Notes under the pieces: model-generated
Database searches by the model: none
What the model was told of the DNA's origin: nothing
The model's input: the letters and a program-made list of their open reading frames with translations, nothing else
Part shown: one piece after another, positions 45,778-54,575 of the stretch
Numbering within the stretch: position 1 is the first letter of the stretch
Layout of the letters: each line of letters begins with the position of its first letter
Assembly (NCBI GenBank): GCA_024233935.1
Contig: JACKOY010000001.1
Location: 372,001-436,000 of the forward strand
DNA length: 64,000 nt
Source of the DNA: Spirochaetales bacterium
Lineage (GTDB): Bacteria; Spirochaetota; Leptospiria; Leptospirales; Leptonemataceae
Direction: 5' to 3'
Position numbers and translations under genes: made by a program

Positions 45778-46584
45778 TCAGTACAGTTTTGGTTGGAAGC
45801 CCTTTGTGTTTTGCACATCCATCAGGTTCAGGCCAATCGCCAGGCAATAGAGGCCGCGCTTCTCCGCGCGCTTCACGACGTTCATCTCGACTGCGGGGGC
45901 GGCCAGAACGCCGATAAGGCGGTACTGCTCGTATTCCGGAAAAAACAACCGGAGGGCGCCCAGCCCGGCCACAAACCGATCGACATCGCGGCTGTGCAGC
46001 ACACTCTTAATGGATGCCACATAGAGATGGTTCCCCACAGCGGCCATCGCGTCGTATTCGCGTTCGCGACCTCCGGCCAGCCTTCTTCGAAGATTGATTC
46101 CGAAATGCTCCGGCCGACGTCCCTCCCACTCTTCGACTAACACGGGGAGAGCCGGCTGGATCAGGTCTTCGACCAGGCTGCCGAGTCGGTTGGCAAGCCT
46201 GCCCCATTCCTGGTTGGCCTGTCTTCGGTAGATCAGCATCTCGTTTTTGAACGATTGCATTTCGTCCTTGAAGTCGAGCATCTCGTTCTTGAAACCGCGC
46301 ATCTCATCTTTGAAATCGAGCATTTCGTTTTTGAACGATTGCATTTCATCCTTGAAGTCGAGCATCTCGTTCTTAAAGCCGCGCATCTCGTCTTTGAAAT
46401 CGAGCACTCCATCTTTGAACCCACGCATCTCACTGCCGAGATCGCGCAGGCCGGATTCTGTTAAGAGATGGGAGCGGCTGAGGGCCCGGACGCTTGCCCG
46501 GCTGGAACGGGCCACAGCAATGACCGCATCCTCAAGACGATCGACACGTTGGCCTATTGCGCTCACGCTTGAAACCTCCGACAA
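45778..46584 (-). CDS. heptad-repeat coiled-coil protein with PD-(D/E)XK-like C-terminal domain
   Basis: A 268-residue soluble protein. Residues ~50-115 are perfect heptads, FKDEMRG / FKNEMLD / FKDEMQS / FKNEMLD, forming a coiled coil. The ~150-residue C-terminus (LRRRLAGGREREYDAMAAVGNHLYVASIKSVL) resembles the DUF3782-type nuclease-like fold with Asp and a strand-borne Lys, though the usual ExK Glu is Ser-Ile-Lys here, so cleavage activity is doubtful. No partner gene is nearby. Function unknown. Confidence 0.75.
   Translation of the reverse strand: MSEVSSVSAIGQRVDRLEDAVIAVARSSRASVRALSRSHLLTESGLRDLGSEMRGFKDGVLDFKDEMRGFKNEMLDFKDEMQSFKNEMLDFKDEMRGFKNEMLDFKDEMQSFKNEMLIYRRQANQEWGRLANRLGSLVEDLIQPALPVLVEEWEGRRPEHFGINLRRRLAGGREREYDAMAAVGNHLYVASIKSVLHSRDVDRFVAGLGALRLFFPEYEQYRLIGVLAAPAVEMNVVKRAEKRGLYCLAIGLNLMDVQNTKGFQPKLY
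46241..46408. repeat. 84-bp direct tandem repeat, two copies
   Basis: Bases 46241-46324 and 46325-46408 are near-identical copies differing at about five positions. They encode two successive 28-residue (four-heptad) blocks of the coiled-coil gene on the minus strand. Four internal differences are synonymous and the fifth, at the block edge, changes Met to Val. Confidence 0.9.
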
Positions 46585-46651
46585 TTCCGGGCGCTGTCAA
46601 CCAGAACCACCCGGAGCGTTTGTTTCATTATAAAGGGGGCCTGAGACAGGC

Positions 46652-48202
46652 TCAGGGGCGGTACAGGACATCCATGTATCTTTCCAGCAAATCCTTCACG
46701 ACACTGCGGGCCGGCAGAGTGGCCGCCATCCCGTAGACCGGAGCCATTCCGGATTTTTCAGCGGGATTTGCCCGCACGTGTTCTACCGCCGCGAGCAGGT
46801 CCCGCTCGAATCTTCCGGCGACCCCCGGGGCCGTGTGTCGCAGGGTTACGCAGATGTGTACGGCGGGCGGTTTGTGCAAACCGTTCAGGTTCCAACCCCG
46901 CCCGGTCATAAAGTCCATGATGCGGTAGACGTCCCATTGATCAGACTCGAAGGCAATCACCCAGAGCGGATCGCCAATGATCCGCAGACCCGGCACGCGC
47001 TCGATTGCGTTTCGGATCTGCGTGGCGGTTTTCAGGATCTTCCTGGTCGCTTCCAGATACCCTTGCTCTCCCATTGAGACCATCGCGGCCCAGCATGCAG
47101 CGCTCAGGGCGCCCGGTCGGCTGCCCGCGAAGGTTGGCGAAAAGTACATGCCTCCCGGCCACTCGGTGGTTGTGTAGTACTGAAAATGCCGTAGCTCCCG
47201 ACCCCGGTACAGGACCACCGAGGTTCCCTTCGCGGCGTAACCGAACTTGTGGGTGTCCGCCGACATCGAGGTAACGCCGGGCAATCGAAAGTCGAAGCGG
47301 GGCACGCGATGGCCGAGTTTTTCGGCCCACGGAAGAACGAAGCCTCCCAGGCAGGCGTCGGTATGAAAGCCGATGCCATGGCTGCGGGCGAGTTCCGATA
47401 ACTCTTCGATTGGATCGATGCAGCCGTGCGGGAAGTTGGGGGCGCTTCCCACGAGGCAGATGGTGTTGCCATTGATCGCTCTGGCAACACGGGAAACATC
47501 GACCCGGGAATTTTCATCGACGGGAACCGTGCGTTTCCGAATCCCAAAGTACCGGGCGGCCTTGTCGAAGGCTGCATGGGCCGTAGAAGGAACCACAAAT
47601 TCCGGCTGGGTGATTCCGAACCTGCTCTGCGCTCTATCACGGTAGGCTTTCATGGCCAGAAGGATACTCTCCGTGCCTCCTGAGGACACTGCTCCGCAGA
47701 TTTCGGACGCAGCCTCGGGATTTGCGTACGCCGGTGCGCCGAGCATGCGTGCTGTCATCGAAACGATCTCGGCTTCGAACTTAGAGGCGCTTGGCCAGAG
47801 GTCCGAATGCAAAGGATTCGACTGGGAATTGAGTGCGTAGACTTTGTTCAGGAAAGCGATGTGTTCTTGATCTCCGTGGTAAACGGCTCCCGAAACGAAT
47901 CCTTCTTCCCAGGCCGGTTTCTCGCGTTCGAGCAACCGGCGCATATCTCTCAGGATTTTCGTGCGCGAAACTCCACTTGCAGGCAGGGAGCGATATCGTT
48001 CGAAATCGTCGTCGTAGGGCTTAAGCGAATGCTCCAGTCGGGACATTACGGAATCGTACTCGGCCTCCAGCGCCCTTCTGATTGCCGGTATGTTCTTCGC
48101 CTGCCGCTCCAAAAACGGGAAGAGGCCCAGGGCGCGTTCTGCGGCCCGCACCAAACCCGGAAACTTCTGAGGCAGCCCTTCTAACCTGTCCATGATCGAC
48201 AT
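46652..48202 (-). CDS. PLP-dependent sphingosine-1-phosphate lyase-like enzyme
   Basis: A 516-residue group II PLP decarboxylase/lyase. It has SGGTESILLAMKAYRDRA (PLP phosphate contact), HTDACLGGFVLPW (PLP Asp) and the Schiff-base Lys in SADTHKFGYAAKGTSVV, the last in the SPL form. Sequence order and length fit S1P lyase, which cleaves phosphorylated sphingoid bases to an aldehyde and phosphoethanolamine; glutamate-decarboxylase-like activity is the alternative. No TM anchor. The ATG at 48202, four bases after the kinase stop, has GAGGAA upstream. Confidence 0.87.
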   Translation of the reverse strand: MSIMDRLEGLPQKFPGLVRAAERALGLFPFLERQAKNIPAIRRALEAEYDSVMSRLEHSLKPYDDDFERYRSLPASGVSRTKILRDMRRLLEREKPAWEEGFVSGAVYHGDQEHIAFLNKVYALNSQSNPLHSDLWPSASKFEAEIVSMTARMLGAPAYANPEAASEICGAVSSGGTESILLAMKAYRDRAQSRFGITQPEFVVPSTAHAAFDKAARYFGIRKRTVPVDENSRVDVSRVARAINGNTICLVGSAPNFPHGCIDPIEELSELARSHGIGFHTDACLGGFVLPWAEKLGHRVPRFDFRLPGVTSMSADTHKFGYAAKGTSVVLYRGRELRHFQYYTTTEWPGGMYFSPTFAGSRPGALSAACWAAMVSMGEQGYLEATRKILKTATQIRNAIERVPGLRIIGDPLWVIAFESDQWDVYRIMDFMTGRGWNLNGLHKPPAVHICVTLRHTAPGVAGRFERDLLAAVEHVRANPAEKSGMAPVYGMAATLPARSVVKDLLERYMDVLYRP

Positions 48203-48206
48203 TGTC

Positions 48207-49790
48207 TTAGTTCCTCGCATGTAGTCGGCGTATGACCTTCCCGCTGGCCCGGTAGGCTTCGAGAAACGCTCGAAAATACGCATCGTAGAGAACGCGATGT
48301 TCGGAAATGGGTTCAAAGCGCCGGGCGATCTTAACGGACTCCGCGATGCGTGGCACTGTTGTCTTGCCCAGCGCAAGCCAGGCAAGCAACCCTGCGCCTC
48401 GCGCGTTGGCCTCGATGGGCCGCTCTACCTGGCAGATCGGTCGGTCCAGGACGTCGGCAAAAATCTGACACCAGGCCGCGGAGTTGGCCCCCCCGCCAAT
48501 CGCATTGATGGAGGGCAGCCTGCGTCCGATAAACGCTTCGACGTACTTCAGCAGCCACCGTGTGTTCAGAGCGACGCCTTCGAGAACTGCGCGCGCCATA
48601 TACGCGCGGTTAGCGTTCAGACCCAGGTTCAAGAATCCGCCCCGAATAACATGATCTTCGACCGGTGTTCTTTCCCCGTACAACCAGGGCAAAAAGAGCA
48701 CCCCACCGCTACCGGCCGGCACCTGCCGCACCGTCCGCTCAAGCGCGTCAAAGAAATCGGGCGGCGCCGGTGTGGAGAAAGCGTCCTCCTGTGAAAAAAG
48801 GATCCGGTCCCGAAGAAACTTCACGCACTCGCCGGCCGTCTCCTGCTCGTTGGCCACAAAGTAGCGGCCCGGGATTGCAGCCGGCAACGAAGCCAGGTTG
48901 TGAAAGATGTCGGTCTTCTTAAAGGGCACGTGGCAGGTGAGCCAGGAAGACGTTCCTATGTAGAGATGTGCCTCGTAGTCGCGCACCGCACCGGATCCGA
49001 TGGCGGCGCTATGCAGATCGGGAGTACCCATGACCACTGGAGTTTCGGCCGGCAAACCCAGCTCCCGGGCCGTCGCGGGCGTCAGTTGTCCGAGCACATC
49101 GATCGCAAGCTTCAGGTCCGGTAATTTTTCGCGGTCCAGGCCGAGCATTCGGATGAGGCGGTGGTCGTACTCAATCTCCAGCGGTCGCCGATTATCCGTT
49201 ACCCAGTGCAAGGTCATCGCCTCGACGGAGCTTGCGAAAAGACCCGTCAAACGCAGGTTAATGTAGTCTTTTGGTTCCAGAAATTTGTAGGCTTCGTTAT
49301 ATAGCTCCGGTTTTTCGTGTTTCAAAAAAAGAATGTGCGCGACCGAATCCTTGCCGGAGTTCGTGGGTATGCCGCCCGTGCGACGAATCCAGCGCCACAA
49401 TCGAAAGACGTTGTAGCCCTCAATCGTCGGGAAGCCTCCGGTGCGCCGCTGTACGTGCGGGGCCCCGCGGGAGTCCATCCAGACCAGGGCGTTGCCGATG
49501 TGTTTTCCTTCCCGATTGACGGGTACAGTTCCCGACCATTGGGCCGTTGCCACGACGGCCGCGATTCGGTCCGGCGGGATCGTGGAGCGACTGAGCAACG
49601 CTCGTGTTCCATCAACAATGGCGCGCCACCAATCTTCCGGATCCTGTTCGGCTCCACCGCCGGGCAGCAACATCAGCTTCGTGCTTTCAATGACACTCGA
49701 ATGCACGCCGCCTTCGCGATCCACGAGGGCGATCTTCGGGCCGGAGGTGCCGAGGTCGATTGCGAGCACAAAGCGCCCGTCAGGGCTCAT
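48207..49790 (-). CDS. FGGY-family carbohydrate kinase
   Basis: A 527-residue sugar/polyol kinase. LAIDLGTSGPKIALVD is the first phosphate loop; ATAQWSGTVPV, ALVWMDSRG and VVMGTPDLHSAAIGSG follow; VALNTRWLLK and NAIGGGANSAAWCQIFADVLDRPI complete the ATPase fold. It is closest by eye to xylulokinase-like members, but the substrate is not predictable and could be a non-sugar polyol. ATG at 49790 overlaps the PilZ gene stop by 4 bases; the S1P-lyase-like gene follows. Confidence 0.88.
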   Translation of the reverse strand: MSPDGRFVLAIDLGTSGPKIALVDREGGVHSSVIESTKLMLLPGGGAEQDPEDWWRAIVDGTRALLSRSTIPPDRIAAVVATAQWSGTVPVNREGKHIGNALVWMDSRGAPHVQRRTGGFPTIEGYNVFRLWRWIRRTGGIPTNSGKDSVAHILFLKHEKPELYNEAYKFLEPKDYINLRLTGLFASSVEAMTLHWVTDNRRPLEIEYDHRLIRMLGLDREKLPDLKLAIDVLGQLTPATARELGLPAETPVVMGTPDLHSAAIGSGAVRDYEAHLYIGTSSWLTCHVPFKKTDIFHNLASLPAAIPGRYFVANEQETAGECVKFLRDRILFSQEDAFSTPAPPDFFDALERTVRQVPAGSGGVLFLPWLYGERTPVEDHVIRGGFLNLGLNANRAYMARAVLEGVALNTRWLLKYVEAFIGRRLPSINAIGGGANSAAWCQIFADVLDRPICQVERPIEANARGAGLLAWLALGKTTVPRIAESVKIARRFEPISEHRVLYDAYFRAFLEAYRASGKVIRRLHARN

Positions 49791-50134
49791 GGCTTTTCCT
49801 GGTTTTGCTCCATCAGCTGCATTTCGATGAAGCGTTTGATGATGCCGAGATCCACTTCATCGACTTCGACAAACTTGGCCGCAGCAAAGAGCTGCCCCTG
49901 ATTGTCACGCCAGGAGCGGATCACGCGCGCCGTTGCCTCCACGTGTCCGTCGGCGCCGGGCAAGGCCAACTGCACCACGAGATTCGCGTTGGGCGGCAGT
50001 TCTTCAGCGGTCATAAAGGAGATGCCCCCTTCGCTTAAGTCGCGCGCGCGGGATTTGTTGCCGGGACCCGATACGGCGTAACTCAGCTCAAAGGCCAGGT
50101 CAGCCCGGGGATATCTGCGTTTGTCTTCGGACAT
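49787..50134 (-). CDS. PilZ domain protein (c-di-GMP binding)
   Basis: A 115-residue single PilZ domain. KRRYPRADLAFEL supplies the RxxxR motif and ARDLSEGGISFM the D/N-x-S-x-x-G motif that bind c-di-GMP. No other domain, so it probably acts on a partner. It lies between cutA (2 bases before it) and the kinase (4-base overlap), placing c-di-GMP control close to this small metabolic operon. Confidence 0.92.
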   Translation of the reverse strand: MSEDKRRYPRADLAFELSYAVSGPGNKSRARDLSEGGISFMTAEELPPNANLVVQLALPGADGHVEATARVIRSWRDNQGQLFAAAKFVEVDEVDLGIIKRFIEMQLMEQNQEKP

Positions 50135-50136
50135 GT

Positions 50137-50463
50137 TCAGCGCTGCTCACTGCGGGTCTGCGCCTCGACCCACTCCAGGAAGGGTGCGTGACCGCGCTCG
50201 ATACTCAATTCGACGATGCATGGGCAGTCGTAGCTGTGTAGTTCCATGATACGGGTCCGGAGGGCTTCAAATTGTTCCCGCGCTGTTTTCAGCACGACGA
50301 TACACTCCTGTCCATCCTGGACCGAGCCCTGCCATTCATAGATCGAGTTTACACCATCAAAAAGGTTGGCGCAGGCGGCCAGGCCTTCACCCACAACGCT
50401 GCGGGCGATGTGTCGGGCTTCTTCGGCACCGCCCGTGGTCAGGTAGACGAAGGAGACGGCCAT
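50137..50463 (-). CDS. cutA: CutA divalent-cation tolerance protein
   Basis: A 108-residue trimeric PII-like protein. VYLTTGGAEEARHIARSVVGEGLAACANL, then SIYEWQGSVQDGQECIVVLKT and ELHSYDCPCIVEL, are the complete CutA signature. Its role is often linked to copper tolerance but the biochemical function is debated. Start at ATG 50463 gives the family length; the ORF extends five residues further. Divergent from fabG by 97 bases. Confidence 0.95.
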   Translation of the reverse strand: MAVSFVYLTTGGAEEARHIARSVVGEGLAACANLFDGVNSIYEWQGSVQDGQECIVVLKTAREQFEALRTRIMELHSYDCPCIVELSIERGHAPFLEWVEAQTRSEQR

Positions 50464-50559
50464 GCCTGATCGATGCAATGGTCTTACAGGGGGTCAAGCA
50501 CTAAGCTTCCGCGCAAATATTGGTTGTGCTTTCAAGACCGGTCCGAAAGCTGTTCGGCC

Positions 50560-51324
50560 ATGAGCAACGGGGATAAACCTTTCAAAGACAAAGTGGGCCT
50601 GGTTACGGGCTCGGCGCGGGGCATCGGACGGTCCATCGCAGAAGACCTGGCCGATTGGGGCGCGAACATCGTGGTTCTGGATGTGAAGCAGGCCGACTGC
50701 GACAAAACTGCGGCCGAGATCGCCGATCGTTATAAAGTTAAGGCCATCGGGTTGCAGTGTAACGTCGTCAACAAAGACGAAGCAAGCGCCGCGGCGGACA
50801 AAGTCAAGACCGAGATGGGCACGGTTAACTTTCTTATCAACAATGCCGGCATCATACGGGACAATTTGCTCATTCGCATGAAAGAAGAAGAATGGGATCT
50901 GGTGATCGACGTGAATCTGAAGGGTCCCTTCGTAATGACTCAGGCATTCCTGCGCTTGCTCATGAAGGCCGAACCGGCTCGCGTTGTGAACATCAGCTCC
51001 GTTTCGGGTCTTCTGGGGCAGGTTGGCCAGGCCAACTACTCTTCAAGCAAGGCCGGCCTTCTGGGCTTCACGCGCGTTGTTGCCCGGGAGTACGCGTCGA
51101 AAGGCATACTCTGCAACGCTATCTGCCCCGGCTTCATTCAAACCGACATGACCGGCAGCCTGGACGAGAAAGTTCAGGAAGAACTCAAGAAGATGATTCC
51201 GGTCGGTCGTGCAGGCCAGGTCAAAGATATTTCGCGTGTCGTGCGCTTCCTCTGTTCAGAAGATTCTGGCTACATCACCGGAAACGTGATTCGCGTCGAC
51301 GGTGGCTCTGCAACCGGCATCTGA
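50560..51324 (+). CDS. fabG: 3-oxoacyl-ACP reductase-like SDR
   Basis: Short-chain dehydrogenase, 254 residues. GLVTGSARGIGRSIAE is the NADPH site, INNAGI, the catalytic Ser (VVNISSVSG) and YSSSKAG with Tyr and Lys are present, and ICPGFIQTDMT and GNVIRVDGG fit FabG. A paralogous ketoreductase for another acyl-carrier or CoA substrate cannot be excluded since no other fab genes are near. The start at ATG 50560 gives the correct family N-terminus. The next gene's GTG lies inside its last codons. Confidence 0.88.
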   Translation: MSNGDKPFKDKVGLVTGSARGIGRSIAEDLADWGANIVVLDVKQADCDKTAAEIADRYKVKAIGLQCNVVNKDEASAAADKVKTEMGTVNFLINNAGIIRDNLLIRMKEEEWDLVIDVNLKGPFVMTQAFLRLLMKAEPARVVNISSVSGLLGQVGQANYSSSKAGLLGFTRVVAREYASKGILCNAICPGFIQTDMTGSLDEKVQEELKKMIPVGRAGQVKDISRVVRFLCSEDSGYITGNVIRVDGGSATGI

Positions 51325-53389
51325 GAAAAGCAAAAAGAGACCACGGGCCTCGCTGCTCGTGGTCTTTGTTTTTCTGACCATCGCTTCTTCGCTGCTTTCG
51401 CAACCAGAAGAGATTGCTCCGGTCGATGTGGTTGCTCCGCGCCCCTCGCGCGAACTGAGCGCGGGCGGTTCAGCCGTCGAATTCGAAACTCAAAGCTATC
51501 GCGGGCGCTTTCAAACCCTCGACGAGATTCTCGAACGGGCGGCCGGTGTTCGTGTGCAACGCTACGGTGGGCTCGGTTCGTACACGACGCTTTCCATTCG
51601 CGGAAGCAACGCCAATCAGGTGAATGTGTATCTGGACGGCATTCCCCTGAATACGGCTCAGTCGGCCGAGGTGAACCTCAGCGATTTCAACACGGATCAG
51701 CTGCAGTCGATTCAGGTCTATCGTTCGGGCGCGCCAGGCGAATTCAGTCGTTCCGGCATTGGCGGCGCGGTCAACCTCGTGCCTTTCAAAGGTGAAGGCC
51801 AGAGCGGCGTTCGACTGACCGGGAGCGGGGGGTCGTACGGCACGTACCATCTGCAGGCTCGCGCCTGGGACGATGGCGGGGAAAGTCAAAAGCCGGCCTG
51901 GTCGGTGGGCCTGGGTTATCAACGTTCCGATCAGGACTTTCGTTTTCGCAACAACAACGGAACCCCGGTCATCAACACATCGGACGACTTCGATGATATT
52001 CGTCAGAACGCGCAGTTTCGGGATTTCGGGGCGACGGGTTATGTTTCCTTTTTGCCGGGTAGCAGCACCGAATTCAAGCTGCTGAACGATTACCGCTATC
52101 GACTACACGGAGTACCCGGGCCAGGTAACAACCAGACCGAAAAGACCGAACGCGAATTCTGGCGCAACACGACAGGGATCGGCACCGATTCGGCCGGCCT
52201 GCTGATTGATGAGCTGCGATTGAAAACGCGGGCCTTCTATACGGAAGGCCGCGAGCAGTTTTTTGATCCGCGGCAGGAATTTTCGTTCGGAAGCCCAAAC
52301 GCGTCGACGCGTTATCAGAGCTATGGCGCCCATCTGATTCCGGAACTGTATTTGCTCGACTATTACCAGATTTTGCGTCCATTTGTGGCAGTAGAGCGTG
52401 AGACTTTTCAGCGTGTGCGACGCGATCGATTCCACGATCGCACGGACACAATTCCTCGAAAGTTTCGCAGCCATACCACGCTGGCGCTACAGGATGAGAT
52501 CGGATTTTTCGATCGGCGTTTGCTTTTCATTCCCGGCATCCGACACGAGCGTTACGTGGACCGTTTCAACGATCCGGCGGCCAGCGGTCCGGCCACCTTC
52601 GAGCCCAACGGACACCGCGCCCTGACCGAATTCACGAATGCCGAGTTCGGGATCCGCCTGGCGGTTCTGCGCGACTCCCGCTTTGAATTCTATTTGCGGG
52701 GTCAGTACGAAGAGGCCCAGCGCGTTCCGACTTTTTTTGAATTATTCGGGGAGCAGGGCAGCGTGATTGGCAATACGGAACTCCTTCCCGAACGTTCCCG
52801 GGGCGGGGAGTTCGGCCCGGGCGCCACAATCCGCACACCCGATTTCATGTTTTCCGGCGAAGTGGTCGCCTTTGCGCGTGAGGTTGAGGACATGATTCTT
52901 TTTGTGCCCAACTCGCAATTCAGCCTGCGTCCCGAGAATGTGGACTCGGCCGAGATCGCCGGCGCCGAGGGCAGTGCACGTATTAGCTATCTCGACACGC
53001 TGGACTTTCAAGTGGACTATACGTACCAGCGCGCCGTCAACACCAGCGAAGTGGATTACCTGAACGGCAACTATCTGCCCTTGCGTCCGTTGCACGAATT
53101 CCACACCGGTTTAGATCTGACCTTCGAACACTGGGCAGCCGGGAGCGAGGGCCTTTTCGTCGGCGCCGTATTCAAGGATCGAACCAACGAGACCACAAAT
53201 TACGAGGCCAGCCGCTGGATATTTAATGCGCATCTTTCGTACTCCTTTTTCGGGCGAAGCCACCGCGACCAGGAAGAGCTGCTTGCGACGATCGAAGTCA
53301 AAAACATCATGAACACGCGCGTTTCGGATATCGTGGGTTTTCCCTTGCCGGGGCGCACGGTATATGGCACGCTCACGTACCGCTTTTAG
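51302..53389 (+). CDS. TonB-dependent outer-membrane receptor
   Basis: A 695-residue receptor of BtuB-like size. A signal (LLVVFVFLTIASSLLS) precedes a plug domain with PVDVVAPRPS as TonB-box region, RFQTLDEILERAAGVRVQRYGG, LSIRGSNANQVNVYLDGIPL and SGIGGAVNLV. The 22-strand barrel follows and ends in RTVYGTLTYRF with terminal Phe. The start is GTG at 51302, 23 bases inside fabG. Ligand is probably a metal chelate or cobalamin-like compound; unresolved. A beta-propeller protein gene follows after 2 bases. Confidence 0.93.
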   Translation: MALQPASEKSKKRPRASLLVVFVFLTIASSLLSQPEEIAPVDVVAPRPSRELSAGGSAVEFETQSYRGRFQTLDEILERAAGVRVQRYGGLGSYTTLSIRGSNANQVNVYLDGIPLNTAQSAEVNLSDFNTDQLQSIQVYRSGAPGEFSRSGIGGAVNLVPFKGEGQSGVRLTGSGGSYGTYHLQARAWDDGGESQKPAWSVGLGYQRSDQDFRFRNNNGTPVINTSDDFDDIRQNAQFRDFGATGYVSFLPGSSTEFKLLNDYRYRLHGVPGPGNNQTEKTEREFWRNTTGIGTDSAGLLIDELRLKTRAFYTEGREQFFDPRQEFSFGSPNASTRYQSYGAHLIPELYLLDYYQILRPFVAVERETFQRVRRDRFHDRTDTIPRKFRSHTTLALQDEIGFFDRRLLFIPGIRHERYVDRFNDPAASGPATFEPNGHRALTEFTNAEFGIRLAVLRDSRFEFYLRGQYEEAQRVPTFFELFGEQGSVIGNTELLPERSRGGEFGPGATIRTPDFMFSGEVVAFAREVEDMILFVPNSQFSLRPENVDSAEIAGAEGSARISYLDTLDFQVDYTYQRAVNTSEVDYLNGNYLPLRPLHEFHTGLDLTFEHWAAGSEGLFVGAVFKDRTNETTNYEASRWIFNAHLSYSFFGRSHRDQEELLATIEVKNIMNTRVSDIVGFPLPGRTVYGTLTYRF

Positions 53390-53391
53390 CT

Positions 53392-54573
53392 ATGAAACCA
53401 GACCGACGACCATTGCGAAGCTTTCGATGTCTTCTTTTGTTGCCCCTGCTGGCTTGTGTGGCTCCGGCTCTGGCCTTCTGCGCCGACATTGAGAAACCGG
53501 ATATATTTGCGGACCTGCTTTTGAATACGCAGACGGCAGGCCGGGTTGGCGTGATTTCTTCCGATCTGGGCAGCGCCGGTCGCTTCAGCACCGTATCTCT
53601 GGATGGTTTGCCGTTTTCAACGTTGACCGGAGTTCATTCGGACGCGGTCGGTCGTTTCCACGATGGCCGCGTGTATATTGTGAATCGACTCAATCGGGAC
53701 AACATCCAGGTCCTGCAACCCTCGCTCGCGTTTCTAACAGTGCTTGAATTCTCCGTCGGCGCAGGTTCCAATCCGCACGACATCGCGATCGCTTCCAGCG
53801 CGAAGGCCTACGTTTCGCTTTACGAACGAAACTATCTTTTGGTCGTGAATCCGACGGTCGGCGCGATCATCGGCAGCATCAGCCTGGCGGCTTACGCCGA
53901 CGCCGACGGCATTCCGGAGGCCAGTGCGCTTTACATTGACGGAGGCAGCCTGTACGTAGCTCTGCAGCGTCTGGATCGCAATGACCCGTCCGGTAAGTTG
54001 CCACCGAACAGCCCCTCAATTTTGCTGGAGATCGACACCGCGACCGACACCATTGTGGCTGCGCACACGTTTCCCGATAGCCGCAATCCCTTTGGTCGCT
54101 TTCGTCCGGTGAACCTGGGAGGTGTTCCGCACATTGCCATCGCCTGCCCGAATCGCCTGGGTTTCATCTCAGCGCTGGATGGCGGGGTCCAGGCTTTCAA
54201 TCTCGTGACGCGGAGCTTTCGTCCCGGGCTCTTGTACGGAGAAGTGGCGGCGGGCGGAGACATTCTGGATGTGGTATTCCTGGATCAGAACCGCGCGTAT
54301 GCTTCAGTTCTGGATGCCGCCTTTAACAAGACCCTGCAGCGCTTCGATCCAATAACCGGGCAGCGAACGGCCGTGCTTGCGTTTTTTCCGGCCGACTCCG
54401 GCTTCATCAGTGGGCTTGAGCTTTCCCCGGACGGGTCGCGTCTCTTTACCGGCAACGTTGATTTGAACGCGCCGGGAATCAGCGTTTACGATACCCGGCG
54501 TGGAGACGTGCCGATCACCGCCGCTCCGATTTCCGTTGGGTTGCGCCCGATCGATCTGTTCTCCCTGGAGTAG
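53392..54573 (+). CDS. exported beta-propeller protein paired with the TonB receptor
   Basis: A 393-residue exported protein with signal (LLLLPLLACVAPALAFC, possibly a lipoprotein) and a YVTN-like beta propeller: VHSDAVGRFHDGRVYIVNRLNRDN, GSNPHDIAIASSAKAYVSLYERN, GLELSPDGSRLFTGNVD and the ending SVGLRPIDLFSL. No family is certain. It starts 2 bases after the receptor, so it is co-transcribed and most likely a periplasmic or surface accessory for the receptor's ligand. Confidence 0.82.
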   Translation: MKPDRRPLRSFRCLLLLPLLACVAPALAFCADIEKPDIFADLLLNTQTAGRVGVISSDLGSAGRFSTVSLDGLPFSTLTGVHSDAVGRFHDGRVYIVNRLNRDNIQVLQPSLAFLTVLEFSVGAGSNPHDIAIASSAKAYVSLYERNYLLVVNPTVGAIIGSISLAAYADADGIPEASALYIDGGSLYVALQRLDRNDPSGKLPPNSPSILLEIDTATDTIVAAHTFPDSRNPFGRFRPVNLGGVPHIAIACPNRLGFISALDGGVQAFNLVTRSFRPGLLYGEVAAGGDILDVVFLDQNRAYASVLDAAFNKTLQRFDPITGQRTAVLAFFPADSGFISGLELSPDGSRLFTGNVDLNAPGISVYDTRRGDVPITAAPISVGLRPIDLFSLE

Positions 54574-54575
54574 TC

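Noticed and set aside
46241..46408. CRISPR-like array
   Set aside because: The repeat is a direct coding duplication of heptads without spacers.
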